8,264 bases of DNA, from the NCBI GenBank assembly GCA_947457085.1, contig CANGUS010000071.1:1-8264 (forward strand), written 5' to 3'. The notes below the pieces were generated by a model, which saw only the letters and a list, made by a program, of their open reading frames with translations, did no database searches and was not told where the DNA came from. This DNA comes from Bacteroidota bacterium (GTDB taxonomy: Bacteria > Bacteroidota > Bacteroidia > Chitinophagales > Chitinophagaceae). A program made the position numbers and the translations under genes. Shown here piece by piece: positions 1 to 6,502 of this stretch (position 1 is its first letter; every line of letters starts with the position of its first letter).

Positions 1-51
1 AAAGCAAAACTGATATACCATAAAATAACTAACTATAAAAAAATAAACACG

Positions 52-450
52 ATGAAAAAATCAAGCATATTCGCATTAGTTATTATTGCAGTTGCATTAG
101 GATTTATATTGAGCATGGTAGGCGATTTTAGCAGTTATGAAACTTTTGCAACTGCTGAAGCTAAACCAGGAAAAGAATTTCAAATTATTGCCAAATTGGA
201 TACCATAAATAACAAAATGGAGTATGATCCAATTAAAGATCCGAACCATTTTGTTTTTTTTGCAAAAGATGATGCAGGTGTTATAAAAAAAGTAAATTTC
301 ACAGGTACAAAACCACAAGATTTTGAACGCAGTGAAAAATTAACGATGACAGGCACCATGGAAAATGGAGAATTTAAATGCAATAAAATTTTAATGAAAT
401 GCCCATCTAAATATAAAACAGATCAAGTTGCATTGGGAACAAAAAGTTGA
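52..450 (+). CDS. ccmE: Cytochrome c maturation protein CcmE, CxxxY-type periplasmic haem chaperone
   Basis: CcmE carries haem covalently in the periplasm and passes it to the haem lyase CcmF for attachment to apocytochrome c. The 132-residue product is near the usual family size. It has an uncleaved N-terminal membrane anchor (about residues 5-23) and then a small beta-rich OB-fold-like domain; the segments FVFFAKDD, VNFTGTKPQDF and LTMTGTMENGEF fit the family's strand pattern. The haem-attachment site is KCPSKY: Cys117 and Tyr121 stand at the positions of His and Tyr in the common HxxxY motif, giving the CxxxY variant. The ATG at 52 follows an A-rich leader without a Shine-Dalgarno sequence. 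The frame stays open to the window edge, but this start begins exactly at the signal anchor. ccmF follows after 82 bases on the same strand, so the two are probably cotranscribed. Identity is firm from the motif plus the ccmF neighbour; the chemistry of the Cys variant is taken from family knowledge. Confidence 0.9.
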   Translation: MKKSSIFALVIIAVALGFILSMVGDFSSYETFATAEAKPGKEFQIIAKLDTINNKMEYDPIKDPNHFVFFAKDDAGVIKKVNFTGTKPQDFERSEKLTMTGTMENGEFKCNKILMKCPSKYKTDQVALGTKS

Positions 451-532
451 TGTAAAAAAATAGACTACTAATTAAAATGTAGTTGCCGCTTGCATCTTAA
501 ATTACCTACAACACTTAAATTCTAAACTAAAA

Positions 533-2959
533 ATGAGCACCCCCTTTTTAAACGAACATCTATTACCAGGAAAAATTGGACAATTTTTTGTAATCCTATC
601 TTTTGTGGCTTCACTCGTTTCTGCTATTTCGTTTATGGCATCGGCCAATTCAAAAATATTAGAAGGTCAACAAAGTTGGAGAAAAATAGGACGTACTTCA
701 TTTTTTGTACACGCATTTTCTGTTTTCTCAATTTTTAGTATTTTATTCTATATCATTTTCAATCACTATTTCGAATACAATTATGCTTGGGCACATTCAA
801 GCAAAGCGCTACCATTTAAATATTTATTGTCATGTTTCTGGGAAGGCCAAGAAGGAAGTTTCTTATTGTGGTCTGTTTGGCATGCTGTTTTGGGAATTTT
901 CTTATTATACAGAAAAAATAAATGGGAAGCACCCGTGATGTCCATAGTGAGTTTAGTTCAAATAATTTTGAGCTCAATGTTAATTGGCTTGTATTTCTTT
1001 GGTGAAAAAGTAGGAAGTTCTCCTTTTCTTTTATTAAGAGATCAAATGAGCAATGCCCCTATTTTTTCTCAACCCAATTATTTAGATTTTATTCAAGATG
1101 GAAATGGCTTAAACCCTTTGCTACAAAATTATTGGATGGTAATTCATCCTCCTATTTTATTTTTAGGTTTTGCATCTACCCTATTTCCTTTTGCATATGC
1201 TTTAGCAGCTCTTTGGAAAAATGATTATGAAGACTTAACCCCTTCTCTTTTACGTTGGTCTGTTTTCTCTGGAATGGTTTTAGGGACAGGTATTATGATG
1301 GGCGGAGCTTGGGCATATGAGAGTTTAAACTTCGGAGGATATTGGGCTTGGGATCCTGTAGAAAATGCCTCGCTAGTTCCTTGGATTATTATGATAGCAG
1401 GAATGCATACTACGATGATTTATAAAGCTACGGGATACTCTTTAAAATCAACCTTGTTGTTTTTTATTTTCTCATTTTCATTGGTTTTATATTCTACTTT
1501 TCTAACCCGTACAGGCATTTTAGGAGATACATCCGTTCATGCATTTACGGGTGAAGGGCAATCCATATTTTACCATTTAATTTTATTTGTATTTTTATTT
1601 TTGGGATTAGGCCTATTCTTATTTTTTAAAAATTTCAAAAAAATACCTGATCATAAAAAAGAAGAAGAAGCCCTTGCTTCTCGAGAATTTTGGATGTTTA
1701 TTGGTGCCTTGGTTTTAATGATTTCGGTTGTACAAATTACCTATACAACATCAATGCCTGTTTGGAATAAAATGTTTGGAACAAAATTAACCATCACAGA
1801 TCCAATAACCCACTATAATAAAATTCAAATTTGGATCACGTTGATTGTATTGTTAGGAACAGCTCTTATTCATTATTTGAAATTTAAAGACAGTAATCTG
1901 AAAGAAGTTGGAAAAAAAATTGCAATTCCAACAATCATTTCTTTAGCTCTTACCATTCTAATTGCATACTTACAAGAATTTACGAGAGTTCCTTTTCAAT
2001 TATTTTTATTTGCGTCTATACTTACGGTTGTTGCCAATTTATTTTATATCATCAACGTTATAAAATGGAAAGCAATCAAATGGGGAGGCTCCATTGCACA
2101 TATTGGTTTCGGATTAATGATGATAGGCATCTTAATTTCTGGTTATAATAAACGTGTTATTTCTATCAATCGTTTAGGAGTAGATTTTGAAATGGGCAAA
2201 AAAACCAAAGAAGAAAATAAAAAAGAGAGCCGAGAAAATATTTTACTTTTTAAAAATATTCCGGTTACAATGGACAGCTATTATTTAACCTATTTAGGAG
2301 ATACAGTTGCAGAACCAAATCATTATTACAATATTCAATTTCAAAAAAGAGAAAAAGATACAGGACGGATTACTGAGCAGTTTATATTGAAACCGAATGC
2401 CCAAATAAATCCTAAAATGGGTTTAGTTTCTAGCCCAGACACAAGACATTATCTTACTCATGACATTTTCACCTATATAACATCGACAGTAGACAAATCA
2501 AAAAACAAAGACACAACTAGCTATCAATCAAAAAATGTAAAAGTGGGTGATAGTATATATTTTTCAAATGGTTACATATTATTTAAAGGGTTTGAAACTT
2601 CTGTAACGAACAAAAATTATACGGCTCAAACAGGTGATATTGCCGTAGCAGCCAATTTGGAAGTACATGATTTAACAGGAAAAACTTTATCTTCAAAACC
2701 GATTTATGTGATCAGAAATCAAGATGAAGTTCTTATAGAAGACACTATAAAAGAGTATAACCTATATACAAGATTGTCTAAAATACATCCCGATGATGGA
2801 ACGGCTGTTGTAGAAATTAAACAACCAAGTGCAATGAACGATTATGTGATCATGAAAGCCATTCTTTTCCCGTATATTAATGTTTTATGGATTGGTACGG
2901 TTATTATGATTATCGGATTTGGGATCAGTCTTTTAAAGAGATATTCTATAAATAAATAA
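533..2959 (+). CDS. ccmF: Cytochrome c maturation haem lyase CcmF (CcsA/CcmF family)
   Basis: CcmF is the inner-membrane synthetase that takes haem from CcmE and joins it to the CxxCH motif of apocytochromes c on the periplasmic side. The protein is strongly hydrophobic with about 15 membrane segments. The WWD haem-handling signature FGGYWAWDPVENASLVPW occupies residues 267-284. Histidines fall where the family's haem ligands are expected: His205 in VIHPPILFLGF and His336 in DTSVHAF (periplasmic pair flanking the WWD segment), His292 in GMHTT and His523 in IAHIGFG (membrane pair). At 808 residues it is well above the roughly 650 of the E. coli protein. Most of the excess lies in a hydrophilic loop at about 540-777, between the segment at 520-537 and the last membrane helix at 778-800. 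The ATG at 533 is followed directly by a hydrophobic segment from residue 15. No terminator separates it from ccmE. Assignment is very secure. Confidence 0.95.
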   Translation: MSTPFLNEHLLPGKIGQFFVILSFVASLVSAISFMASANSKILEGQQSWRKIGRTSFFVHAFSVFSIFSILFYIIFNHYFEYNYAWAHSSKALPFKYLLSCFWEGQEGSFLLWSVWHAVLGIFLLYRKNKWEAPVMSIVSLVQIILSSMLIGLYFFGEKVGSSPFLLLRDQMSNAPIFSQPNYLDFIQDGNGLNPLLQNYWMVIHPPILFLGFASTLFPFAYALAALWKNDYEDLTPSLLRWSVFSGMVLGTGIMMGGAWAYESLNFGGYWAWDPVENASLVPWIIMIAGMHTTMIYKATGYSLKSTLLFFIFSFSLVLYSTFLTRTGILGDTSVHAFTGEGQSIFYHLILFVFLFLGLGLFLFFKNFKKIPDHKKEEEALASREFWMFIGALVLMISVVQITYTTSMPVWNKMFGTKLTITDPITHYNKIQIWITLIVLLGTALIHYLKFKDSNLKEVGKKIAIPTIISLALTILIAYLQEFTRVPFQLFLFASILTVVANLFYIINVIKWKAIKWGGSIAHIGFGLMMIGILISGYNKRVISINRLGVDFEMGKKTKEENKKESRENILLFKNIPVTMDSYYLTYLGDTVAEPNHYYNIQFQKREKDTGRITEQFILKPNAQINPKMGLVSSPDTRHYLTHDIFTYITSTVDKSKNKDTTSYQSKNVKVGDSIYFSNGYILFKGFETSVTNKNYTAQTGDIAVAANLEVHDLTGKTLSSKPIYVIRNQDEVLIEDTIKEYNLYTRLSKIHPDDGTAVVEIKQPSAMNDYVIMKAILFPYINVLWIGTVIMIIGFGISLLKRYSINK

Positions 2960-2976
2960 ATTTCAAAAAAAAATTA

Positions 2977-2984
2977 TATATTTA
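2977..2984 (+). promoter_or_regulatory. Candidate -7 promoter element for the EGF-module lipoprotein gene
   Basis: TATATTTA followed by C matches the Bacteroidota -7 consensus TAnnTTTG at every defined position except the last. It lies 23 bases before the ATG at 3008, leaving a short 5' leader. No TTTG stands at the usual distance upstream, and the area is very AT-rich, so a chance match is quite possible. If real, the lipoprotein gene can be transcribed separately from ccmF. Confidence 0.25.
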
Positions 2985-3007
2985 CACTTGTTGAAAACGT
3001 TTTTATC

Positions 3008-3547
3008 ATGAAAAATATAATCATTACTTCTTTAAGCACATTATTATTGTTTAGTGCTGTATTATTCAATGCTTGCGAACCTGATGTATGCAAAAACGTA
3101 AGTTGTGCCTATGGAGGAACATGCAAAGATGGAAGTTGTATGTGCCAAACGGGTTATGAAGGCGAGCACTGCGAAACGATTACCAGAGAGAAATTCAAAG
3201 GAATTTGGAATATTAATGAAGATGGAACCATAACTCCTGTTGCTCAATATGCAATTAGTATCCAAAATGGAGATAAAATAAATGAAGTAAAAATCATTAA
3301 TTTTCAAAATAAATTTACTGAACCTGTAATAGGCGTTGCTTATAAAGATACCCTGACAGTACCTTTACAAATATTTTCAAACGGATATAAAGTAGAAGGT
3401 TGGGCAACTATCACTGACACAAACCCGTTAAATCAGCATTATTTTCAGCATGCAATTATGAATTTTTACTATAAAGTAACAGATAACAATGGCTTCGTGA
3501 ACGAATTTGGTTCTGGCTCAGCATTGCCTTCTTTGTGGAGTAAATAA
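3008..3547 (+). CDS. Probable lipoprotein with a single EGF-like module and an unassigned C-terminal domain
   Basis: The 179-residue product has a basic, hydrophobic signal segment (residues 1-22) ending in LFNAC, which resembles a lipobox with Cys23 as the acylation site. Residues 28-55 form an EGF-like module: Cys at 28, 33, 39, 44, 46 and 55, with the signature CMCQTGYEGEHC (C-x-C-x2-G-Y-x4-C). Seven cysteines occur in all; six can pair within the EGF fold, leaving Cys23 free for lipidation, which supports the lipoprotein reading. Residues 62-179 contain no cysteine and look like alternating beta strands ending GSALPSLWSK; I do not recognise this part. Location would be the outer membrane, periplasmic or surface face unknown: Glu and Asp near the lipidated Cys add some negative charge but match no surface-export signal I can name. 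It starts 48 bases after ccmF and is closed by its own terminator. A role in cytochrome maturation cannot be inferred. Specific function unknown. Confidence 0.8.
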   Translation: MKNIIITSLSTLLLFSAVLFNACEPDVCKNVSCAYGGTCKDGSCMCQTGYEGEHCETITREKFKGIWNINEDGTITPVAQYAISIQNGDKINEVKIINFQNKFTEPVIGVAYKDTLTVPLQIFSNGYKVEGWATITDTNPLNQHYFQHAIMNFYYKVTDNNGFVNEFGSGSALPSLWSK

Positions 3548-3563
3548 TATTTATATAAAATAT

Positions 3564-3598
3564 AAAAAAATCCTTGCCTCAACAGCAAGGATTTTTTT
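3564..3598 (+). terminator. Intrinsic terminator after the lipoprotein gene, probably bidirectional
   Basis: A perfect 14-bp inverted repeat (3564-3577 with 3585-3598) encloses the 7-base loop CTCAACA. The core is TCCTTGC / GCAAGGA, flanked by seven A on the left and seven T on the right, so it gives a hairpin plus U-tract on either strand. It begins 17 bases after the lipoprotein stop codon and isolates the ccm/lipoprotein block from the downstream aromatic biosynthesis gene. Confidence 0.85.
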
Positions 3599-3673
3599 AT
3601 TCAAATTGAGGACAAAAAGGTAGTCTTTATCAATAACCTATTTAGAAAAAAACAGCTAAATCTGAATTATAAT

Positions 3674-3704
3674 TTTCGCACTTACTATCTACGAATTATC
3701 TTTA
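3674..3704 (+). promoter_or_regulatory. Candidate Bacteroidota promoter for the DAHP synthase/chorismate mutase gene
   Basis: TTTC (3674-3677) and TATCTTTA (3697-3704) are separated by 19 bases, the usual spacing between the TTTG (-33) and TAnnTTTG (-7) elements; each differs from consensus only in its last base. The -7 box ends 4 bases before the ATG at 3709, so a start site at normal distance would yield an almost leaderless mRNA. No upstream in-frame start exists before the stop at 3670-3672, so the CDS start is fixed. Inference from pattern only. Confidence 0.35.
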
Positions 3705-3708
3705 CAAT

Positions 3709-4755
3709 ATGAACATTTTCTCTCAATCAAATCCATTTATTATTGCCGGGCCTTGTGCTGCAGAAGATGAAGAACAAATGCAAAACATTGCTCATTCTTT
3801 TAAAGACTCAGCCATAAATATGATTCGAGCAGGTGTTTGGAAACCTCGATCTAAACCCGGTTTTTTTGAGGGACGAGGAGAAATTGCATTGCAATGGTTG
3901 CAAACCGTGAAAGAAATTTCTGGCAAACAAGTATGTACAGAAATTGCCACGCCAGAACAAATTGAGTTAGCGATAAAATATAATTTAGATGCAGTTTGGA
4001 TAGGTGCAAGAACCACTGTAAACCCTTTTGTGGTGCAAGAACTAGCAGATGCTTTAAAAGGCAGTAAAATAGCTGTTTTAGTTAAAAATCCAATAAATCC
4101 TGATATTGAGCTTTGGAGTGGCGCAATAGAGCGTATTCAAAAAGCAGGTATTGAGAATATGGCTGCTATTCATAGAGGCTTTTCCTCCTACGACTCCACT
4201 TCAAAATATAGAAACAAACCCAATTGGGCTATTCCGATTGAATTAAAACGCCGGTATAAAGAATTGCCGATATTTTGCGATGCGAGCCATATTTGCGGAA
4301 GCGTTGAACTAATTCCGAGCATTTCTCAACGCGCATTGGATTTAGATTTTGATGGATTGATGTTAGAAACGCATCCCAATCCTGCAGCTGCATTAAGCGA
4401 TGCAAAACAACAATTAACTCCCACTGCCCTCTTTGATTTAATCTCGAAATTAATCATTCGTGAACCAATTGACGGATCCACACAAGATGAAATTGAACAC
4501 ATCAGACAAATTATAGATTCGTTAGATGCTGAAGTAGTAGATTTAATTGGCAAACGAATGGACATTGTAAAATCACTGGCTATTTTGAAAAACAAAAATA
4601 ATATGCCCATTTATCAAGTAGATAGGTGGTCTGAAATAATTGAATCTCGAACAAGCTGGGGTAAAAAAAATGATTTGGATGCCGAATTTTTATTGAAGTT
4701 ATTTGAACTGATTCATGATAAATCCATCAAGACTCAAATACAAATTAAAAATTAA
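3709..4755 (+). CDS. Bifunctional 3-deoxy-7-phosphoheptulonate (DAHP) synthase / chorismate mutase
   Basis: The N-terminal domain (about 1-250) condenses phosphoenolpyruvate with erythrose 4-phosphate to DAHP, the first shikimate-pathway step. The C-terminal domain (about 258-345) converts chorismate to prephenate for Phe/Tyr. The type I-beta DAHP synthase barrel shows AGPC (Cys16), GVWKPRSKPGFFEGRG, VKNP, DASHICG (His194), LETHPNP (Glu220) and SDAKQ (Asp231). Cys16, His194, Glu220 and Asp231 are the expected metal ligands; the His-Glu and Glu-Asp spacings of 26 and 11 equal those of the Thermotoga enzyme as I recall it. The mutase domain is AroQ-type: Arg266, Arg283, Lys294, Arg306 and Gln343 keep the spacing of E. 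coli Arg11, Arg28, Lys39, Arg51 and Gln88. No N-terminal ferredoxin-like or ACT regulatory domain is present, so control probably comes through the mutase domain, as known for Prevotella-type fusions. 348 residues fits such fusions. It stands alone between terminator and methyltransferase. Confidence 0.95.
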   Translation: MNIFSQSNPFIIAGPCAAEDEEQMQNIAHSFKDSAINMIRAGVWKPRSKPGFFEGRGEIALQWLQTVKEISGKQVCTEIATPEQIELAIKYNLDAVWIGARTTVNPFVVQELADALKGSKIAVLVKNPINPDIELWSGAIERIQKAGIENMAAIHRGFSSYDSTSKYRNKPNWAIPIELKRRYKELPIFCDASHICGSVELIPSISQRALDLDFDGLMLETHPNPAAALSDAKQQLTPTALFDLISKLIIREPIDGSTQDEIEHIRQIIDSLDAEVVDLIGKRMDIVKSLAILKNKNNMPIYQVDRWSEIIESRTSWGKKNDLDAEFLLKLFELIHDKSIKTQIQIKN

Positions 4756-4846
4756 TTCATCCGCTACTTTAAAATCAAGGATGTTCTTGAATATTGAATT
4801 ATATTTGACTTTTCATAAGAAAATATTCATTATAAAAAATTAAACT

Positions 4847-5644
4847 TTGGCATTAGAACATCATAGTAACCATAAAATGCGTTTTGATCAACAAGTTGAC
4901 AATTCACTCAATTATGTTTTACCATTTATTGAAAAAACAGTAGAAATAAAACCCGGAACGAGAATTCTTGAAATTGGATGTGGGGAAGGCGGTGTTTTAA
5001 AACCCTTTATTGATAGAAATTGTGAGTGCACAGGGGTTGACTTAGATAAAATCAGAATAGATTTAGCACATTATTTCTTACAAAATGAAATTGATTCAAA
5101 TAAAGTAACTTTTCTTTTAAAAAATGTTTATGACGAAGATTTTCAAACCAAATACAAAAACTATTTTGACTTAATCATCTTAAAAGATGTGATAGAACAT
5201 ATCCCTAATCAAAATGATTTTATTCCTTACCTAAAAATTTTATTGAAGGAAAAAGGTCAAATATTTTTTGGATTTCCACCTTGGTATATGCCTTTTGGTG
5301 GACATCAGCAAGTTGCTCATAAAAAATGGACCTCTAAGTTACCCTATTATCACATTTTACCAATGCCCATTTACAAAGCAATTTTAAAGTTAGCTGGGGA
5401 AAGTGAAGATAAAATCAATGAGTTAGTAGAAATAAAAGAATGCGGTATTACCGTAGAAAGATTTGAACGTATTGCCAAAGCTTCTGGATTTAATATTGTA
5501 AATAAACAATGGTTTCTGATAAACCCAATCTACAAATTTAAATTTGGATTAAAACCAAGAAAACAAAGCTGGCTTTTTGGAGCAATCCCTTTTGTACGCA
5601 ATTTTTTGACAACATGCGCTTATTATACGATTCAAAAACATTAA
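4847..5644 (+). CDS. Class I SAM-dependent methyltransferase, substrate unknown
   Basis: The 265-residue product has a Rossmann-type methyltransferase core. Motif I ILEIGCGEGG is at residues 40-49, the acidic residue that holds the SAM ribose is Asp65 in GVDLD, and the motif II/post-motif strand DLIILKDVIEHI is at 108-119. It belongs to the broad UbiG/UbiE-like (Methyltransf_11/23) group. The segment FGFPPWYMPFGGHQQ (141-155) and the basic, aromatic C-terminal tail (about 220-265) are outside the SAM core and probably shape the acceptor site; a lipid, quinone or sugar acceptor cannot be distinguished. No signal peptide, so cytoplasmic. The start is uncertain: TTG at 4847 is the first possible codon after an in-frame stop at 4841-4843, while ATG at 4877 would give 256 residues beginning MRFDQQ. 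I kept the longer form because HHSNHKMRFDQQ reads like coding sequence, but that TTG also lies in a TTTG promoter-like motif. Gaps of 91 and 100 bases separate it from its neighbours. Confidence 0.8.
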   Translation: MALEHHSNHKMRFDQQVDNSLNYVLPFIEKTVEIKPGTRILEIGCGEGGVLKPFIDRNCECTGVDLDKIRIDLAHYFLQNEIDSNKVTFLLKNVYDEDFQTKYKNYFDLIILKDVIEHIPNQNDFIPYLKILLKEKGQIFFGFPPWYMPFGGHQQVAHKKWTSKLPYYHILPMPIYKAILKLAGESEDKINELVEIKECGITVERFERIAKASGFNIVNKQWFLINPIYKFKFGLKPRKQSWLFGAIPFVRNFLTTCAYYTIQKH

Positions 5645-5670
5645 CATTAACACTACAAAGTAAATCTTTA

Positions 5671-5689
5671 TTTTCACACAGTTTTCACA
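5671..5689 (+). repeat. Paired direct repeat TTTTCACA upstream of lolA
   Basis: Two identical TTTTCACA octamers (5671-5678 and 5682-5689) start 11 bases apart, about one helical turn, just upstream of the -7-like element of the lolA-like gene. This is the arrangement expected for a tandem protein-binding site on one DNA face, but the tract is T-rich and the short repeat may be chance. No regulator is suggested by the sequence. Confidence 0.3.
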
Positions 5690-5699
5690 TTTCTTTTTT

Positions 5700-5707
5700 A
5701 ATCTTTG
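5700..5707 (+). promoter_or_regulatory. Candidate -7 promoter element for the lolA-like gene
   Basis: AATCTTTG followed by CG matches TAnnTTTG except for the first base (the preceding base is T, giving TA-ATC-TTTG with one extra spacer base). It lies 37 bases before the ATG at 5745, giving a leader of roughly 30 bases. TTTC tracts lie upstream at 5672-5675 and 5683-5686, neither at the ideal 19-base spacing. The element suggests transcription independent of the methyltransferase gene. Confidence 0.35.
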
Positions 5708-5744
5708 CGCATTATTAAAGTCTATAAGGACACAAAAAATATAC

Positions 5745-6386
5745 ATGAAAAATATATTCATTACAGCTAGTTTACTATTTATTACTATTTTATCAAATGC
5801 TCAAGGGGATGCTAAAGCAAAAGCGATTTTAGACAAAGTAAGCGCCAACGTAAAATCGTTGAAATCTTTAAAAGCTAACTTCTCCATTACAATCACTGGT
5901 GCTAAAACAAAAGCTCAAACAAAAAGTGGAACCGTTAACATGAAAGGGAACAAATACTTTATCACCCTTTCTGGTCAGGAAATTTATTGTGATACAAAAA
6001 CAATTTGGACTTACATGAAAGAAAGCAATGAAGTTCAAATAAATAGTTTTGATCCGAATGAAAACTCATTTACACCCTCAAAATTATTTACCAATTTTTA
6101 CGATAAAGAATATACCTACAAATATGCAAACTCAACCATGTTCGGAGGCAAAAAAGTAGATGTAATTTTATTAACGCCAACCAACAAAGCAAAACAATAT
6201 TCTAAAATAGAATTAATGATAGACCAAGCAAAAAGTGTTGTAGCGGGTGGTAAAATGTATGAAAAAAATGGCAATGTATATTCATATTCAGTAAGTGGTT
6301 ATACTCCTAATCCTCCTTTAACTGATAACCTATTTATTTATGATGCTAAAAAGCATCCTAAAGCTGAAATAGTCGATTTACGATAA
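5745..6386 (+). CDS. lolA: LolA-like periplasmic outer-membrane lipoprotein carrier
   Basis: LolA proteins bind the acyl chains of lipoproteins released by the LolCDE transporter and ferry them across the periplasm to the outer membrane. The 213-residue product has a Sec signal peptide (residues 1-19, MKNIF then a hydrophobic core, cut after SNA before Gln20). The mature part fits the LolA half-barrel: an N-terminal helix (AKAILDKVSANVKSLKSLKA), then alternating strands including ANFSITITG, SGTVNMKGNKYFITLSG, EIYCDTKTIWTYMKESNEVQI, KKVDVILLTPTN and SKIELMIDQ, followed by a C-terminal extension typical of the Bacteroidota versions. Length is close to the family's. The gene has its own promoter-like element and ends at a strong terminator. 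Bacteroidota commonly lack a recognisable LolB, so delivery at the outer membrane is unresolved. The assignment rests on the overall strand pattern, since LolA has no invariant catalytic motif. A related periplasmic lipid-binding paralogue is the main alternative. Confidence 0.85.
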   Translation: MKNIFITASLLFITILSNAQGDAKAKAILDKVSANVKSLKSLKANFSITITGAKTKAQTKSGTVNMKGNKYFITLSGQEIYCDTKTIWTYMKESNEVQINSFDPNENSFTPSKLFTNFYDKEYTYKYANSTMFGGKKVDVILLTPTNKAKQYSKIELMIDQAKSVVAGGKMYEKNGNVYSYSVSGYTPNPPLTDNLFIYDAKKHPKAEIVDLR

Positions 6387-6433
6387 TTTCAAATTGATGT
6401 CTGATGTTCGGTATCAGGTATTATAAAACATAT

Positions 6434-6473
6434 AAGAAAAAAGTCAGATTCAAATGAGTCTGACTTTTTTCTT
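6434..6473. terminator. Bidirectional intrinsic terminator between convergent lolA and GH92 genes
   Basis: A perfect 15-bp inverted repeat (6434-6448 with 6459-6473) has core GTCAGA / TCTGAC bounded by A-rich and T-rich tracts. Three further inner pairs (one of them G-U) shrink the loop to AAAT at 6452-6455. It lies 47 bases after the lolA stop and 29 bases beyond the GH92 stop, so it can end transcription from both sides. Confidence 0.88.
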
Positions 6474-6502
6474 TATACAATCTACTAATACTTTCTACGT
6501 AT

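Noticed and set aside
1..51. Possible C-terminal end of an upstream gene such as a ccmD-like small protein
   Set aside because: Two frames hit stops at 11-13 and 21-23 and the third runs into ccmE, so up to six codons could belong to an upstream gene, but this is too short to assign.
451..532. Separate promoter or regulatory RNA between ccmE and ccmF
   Set aside because: The 82-base gap shows no convincing -7/-33 pair, hairpin or conserved leader; cotranscription is simpler.
3548..3708. Aromatic amino-acid attenuator or riboswitch before the DAHP synthase gene
   Set aside because: Apart from the lipoprotein terminator, no leader peptide rich in Phe/Tyr/Trp, no alternative hairpins and no second terminator are visible.
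5671..5690. DnaA-box-like sites (TTTTCACA resembling TTATCCACA)
   Set aside because: The octamers lack the central CC of a DnaA box, and no origin-associated genes or further boxes are present.
6400..6418. Small hairpin CTGAT...ATCAG after lolA
   Set aside because: Only a 5-bp stem with weak wobble ends and no T-tract; the much stronger hairpin just downstream explains termination.
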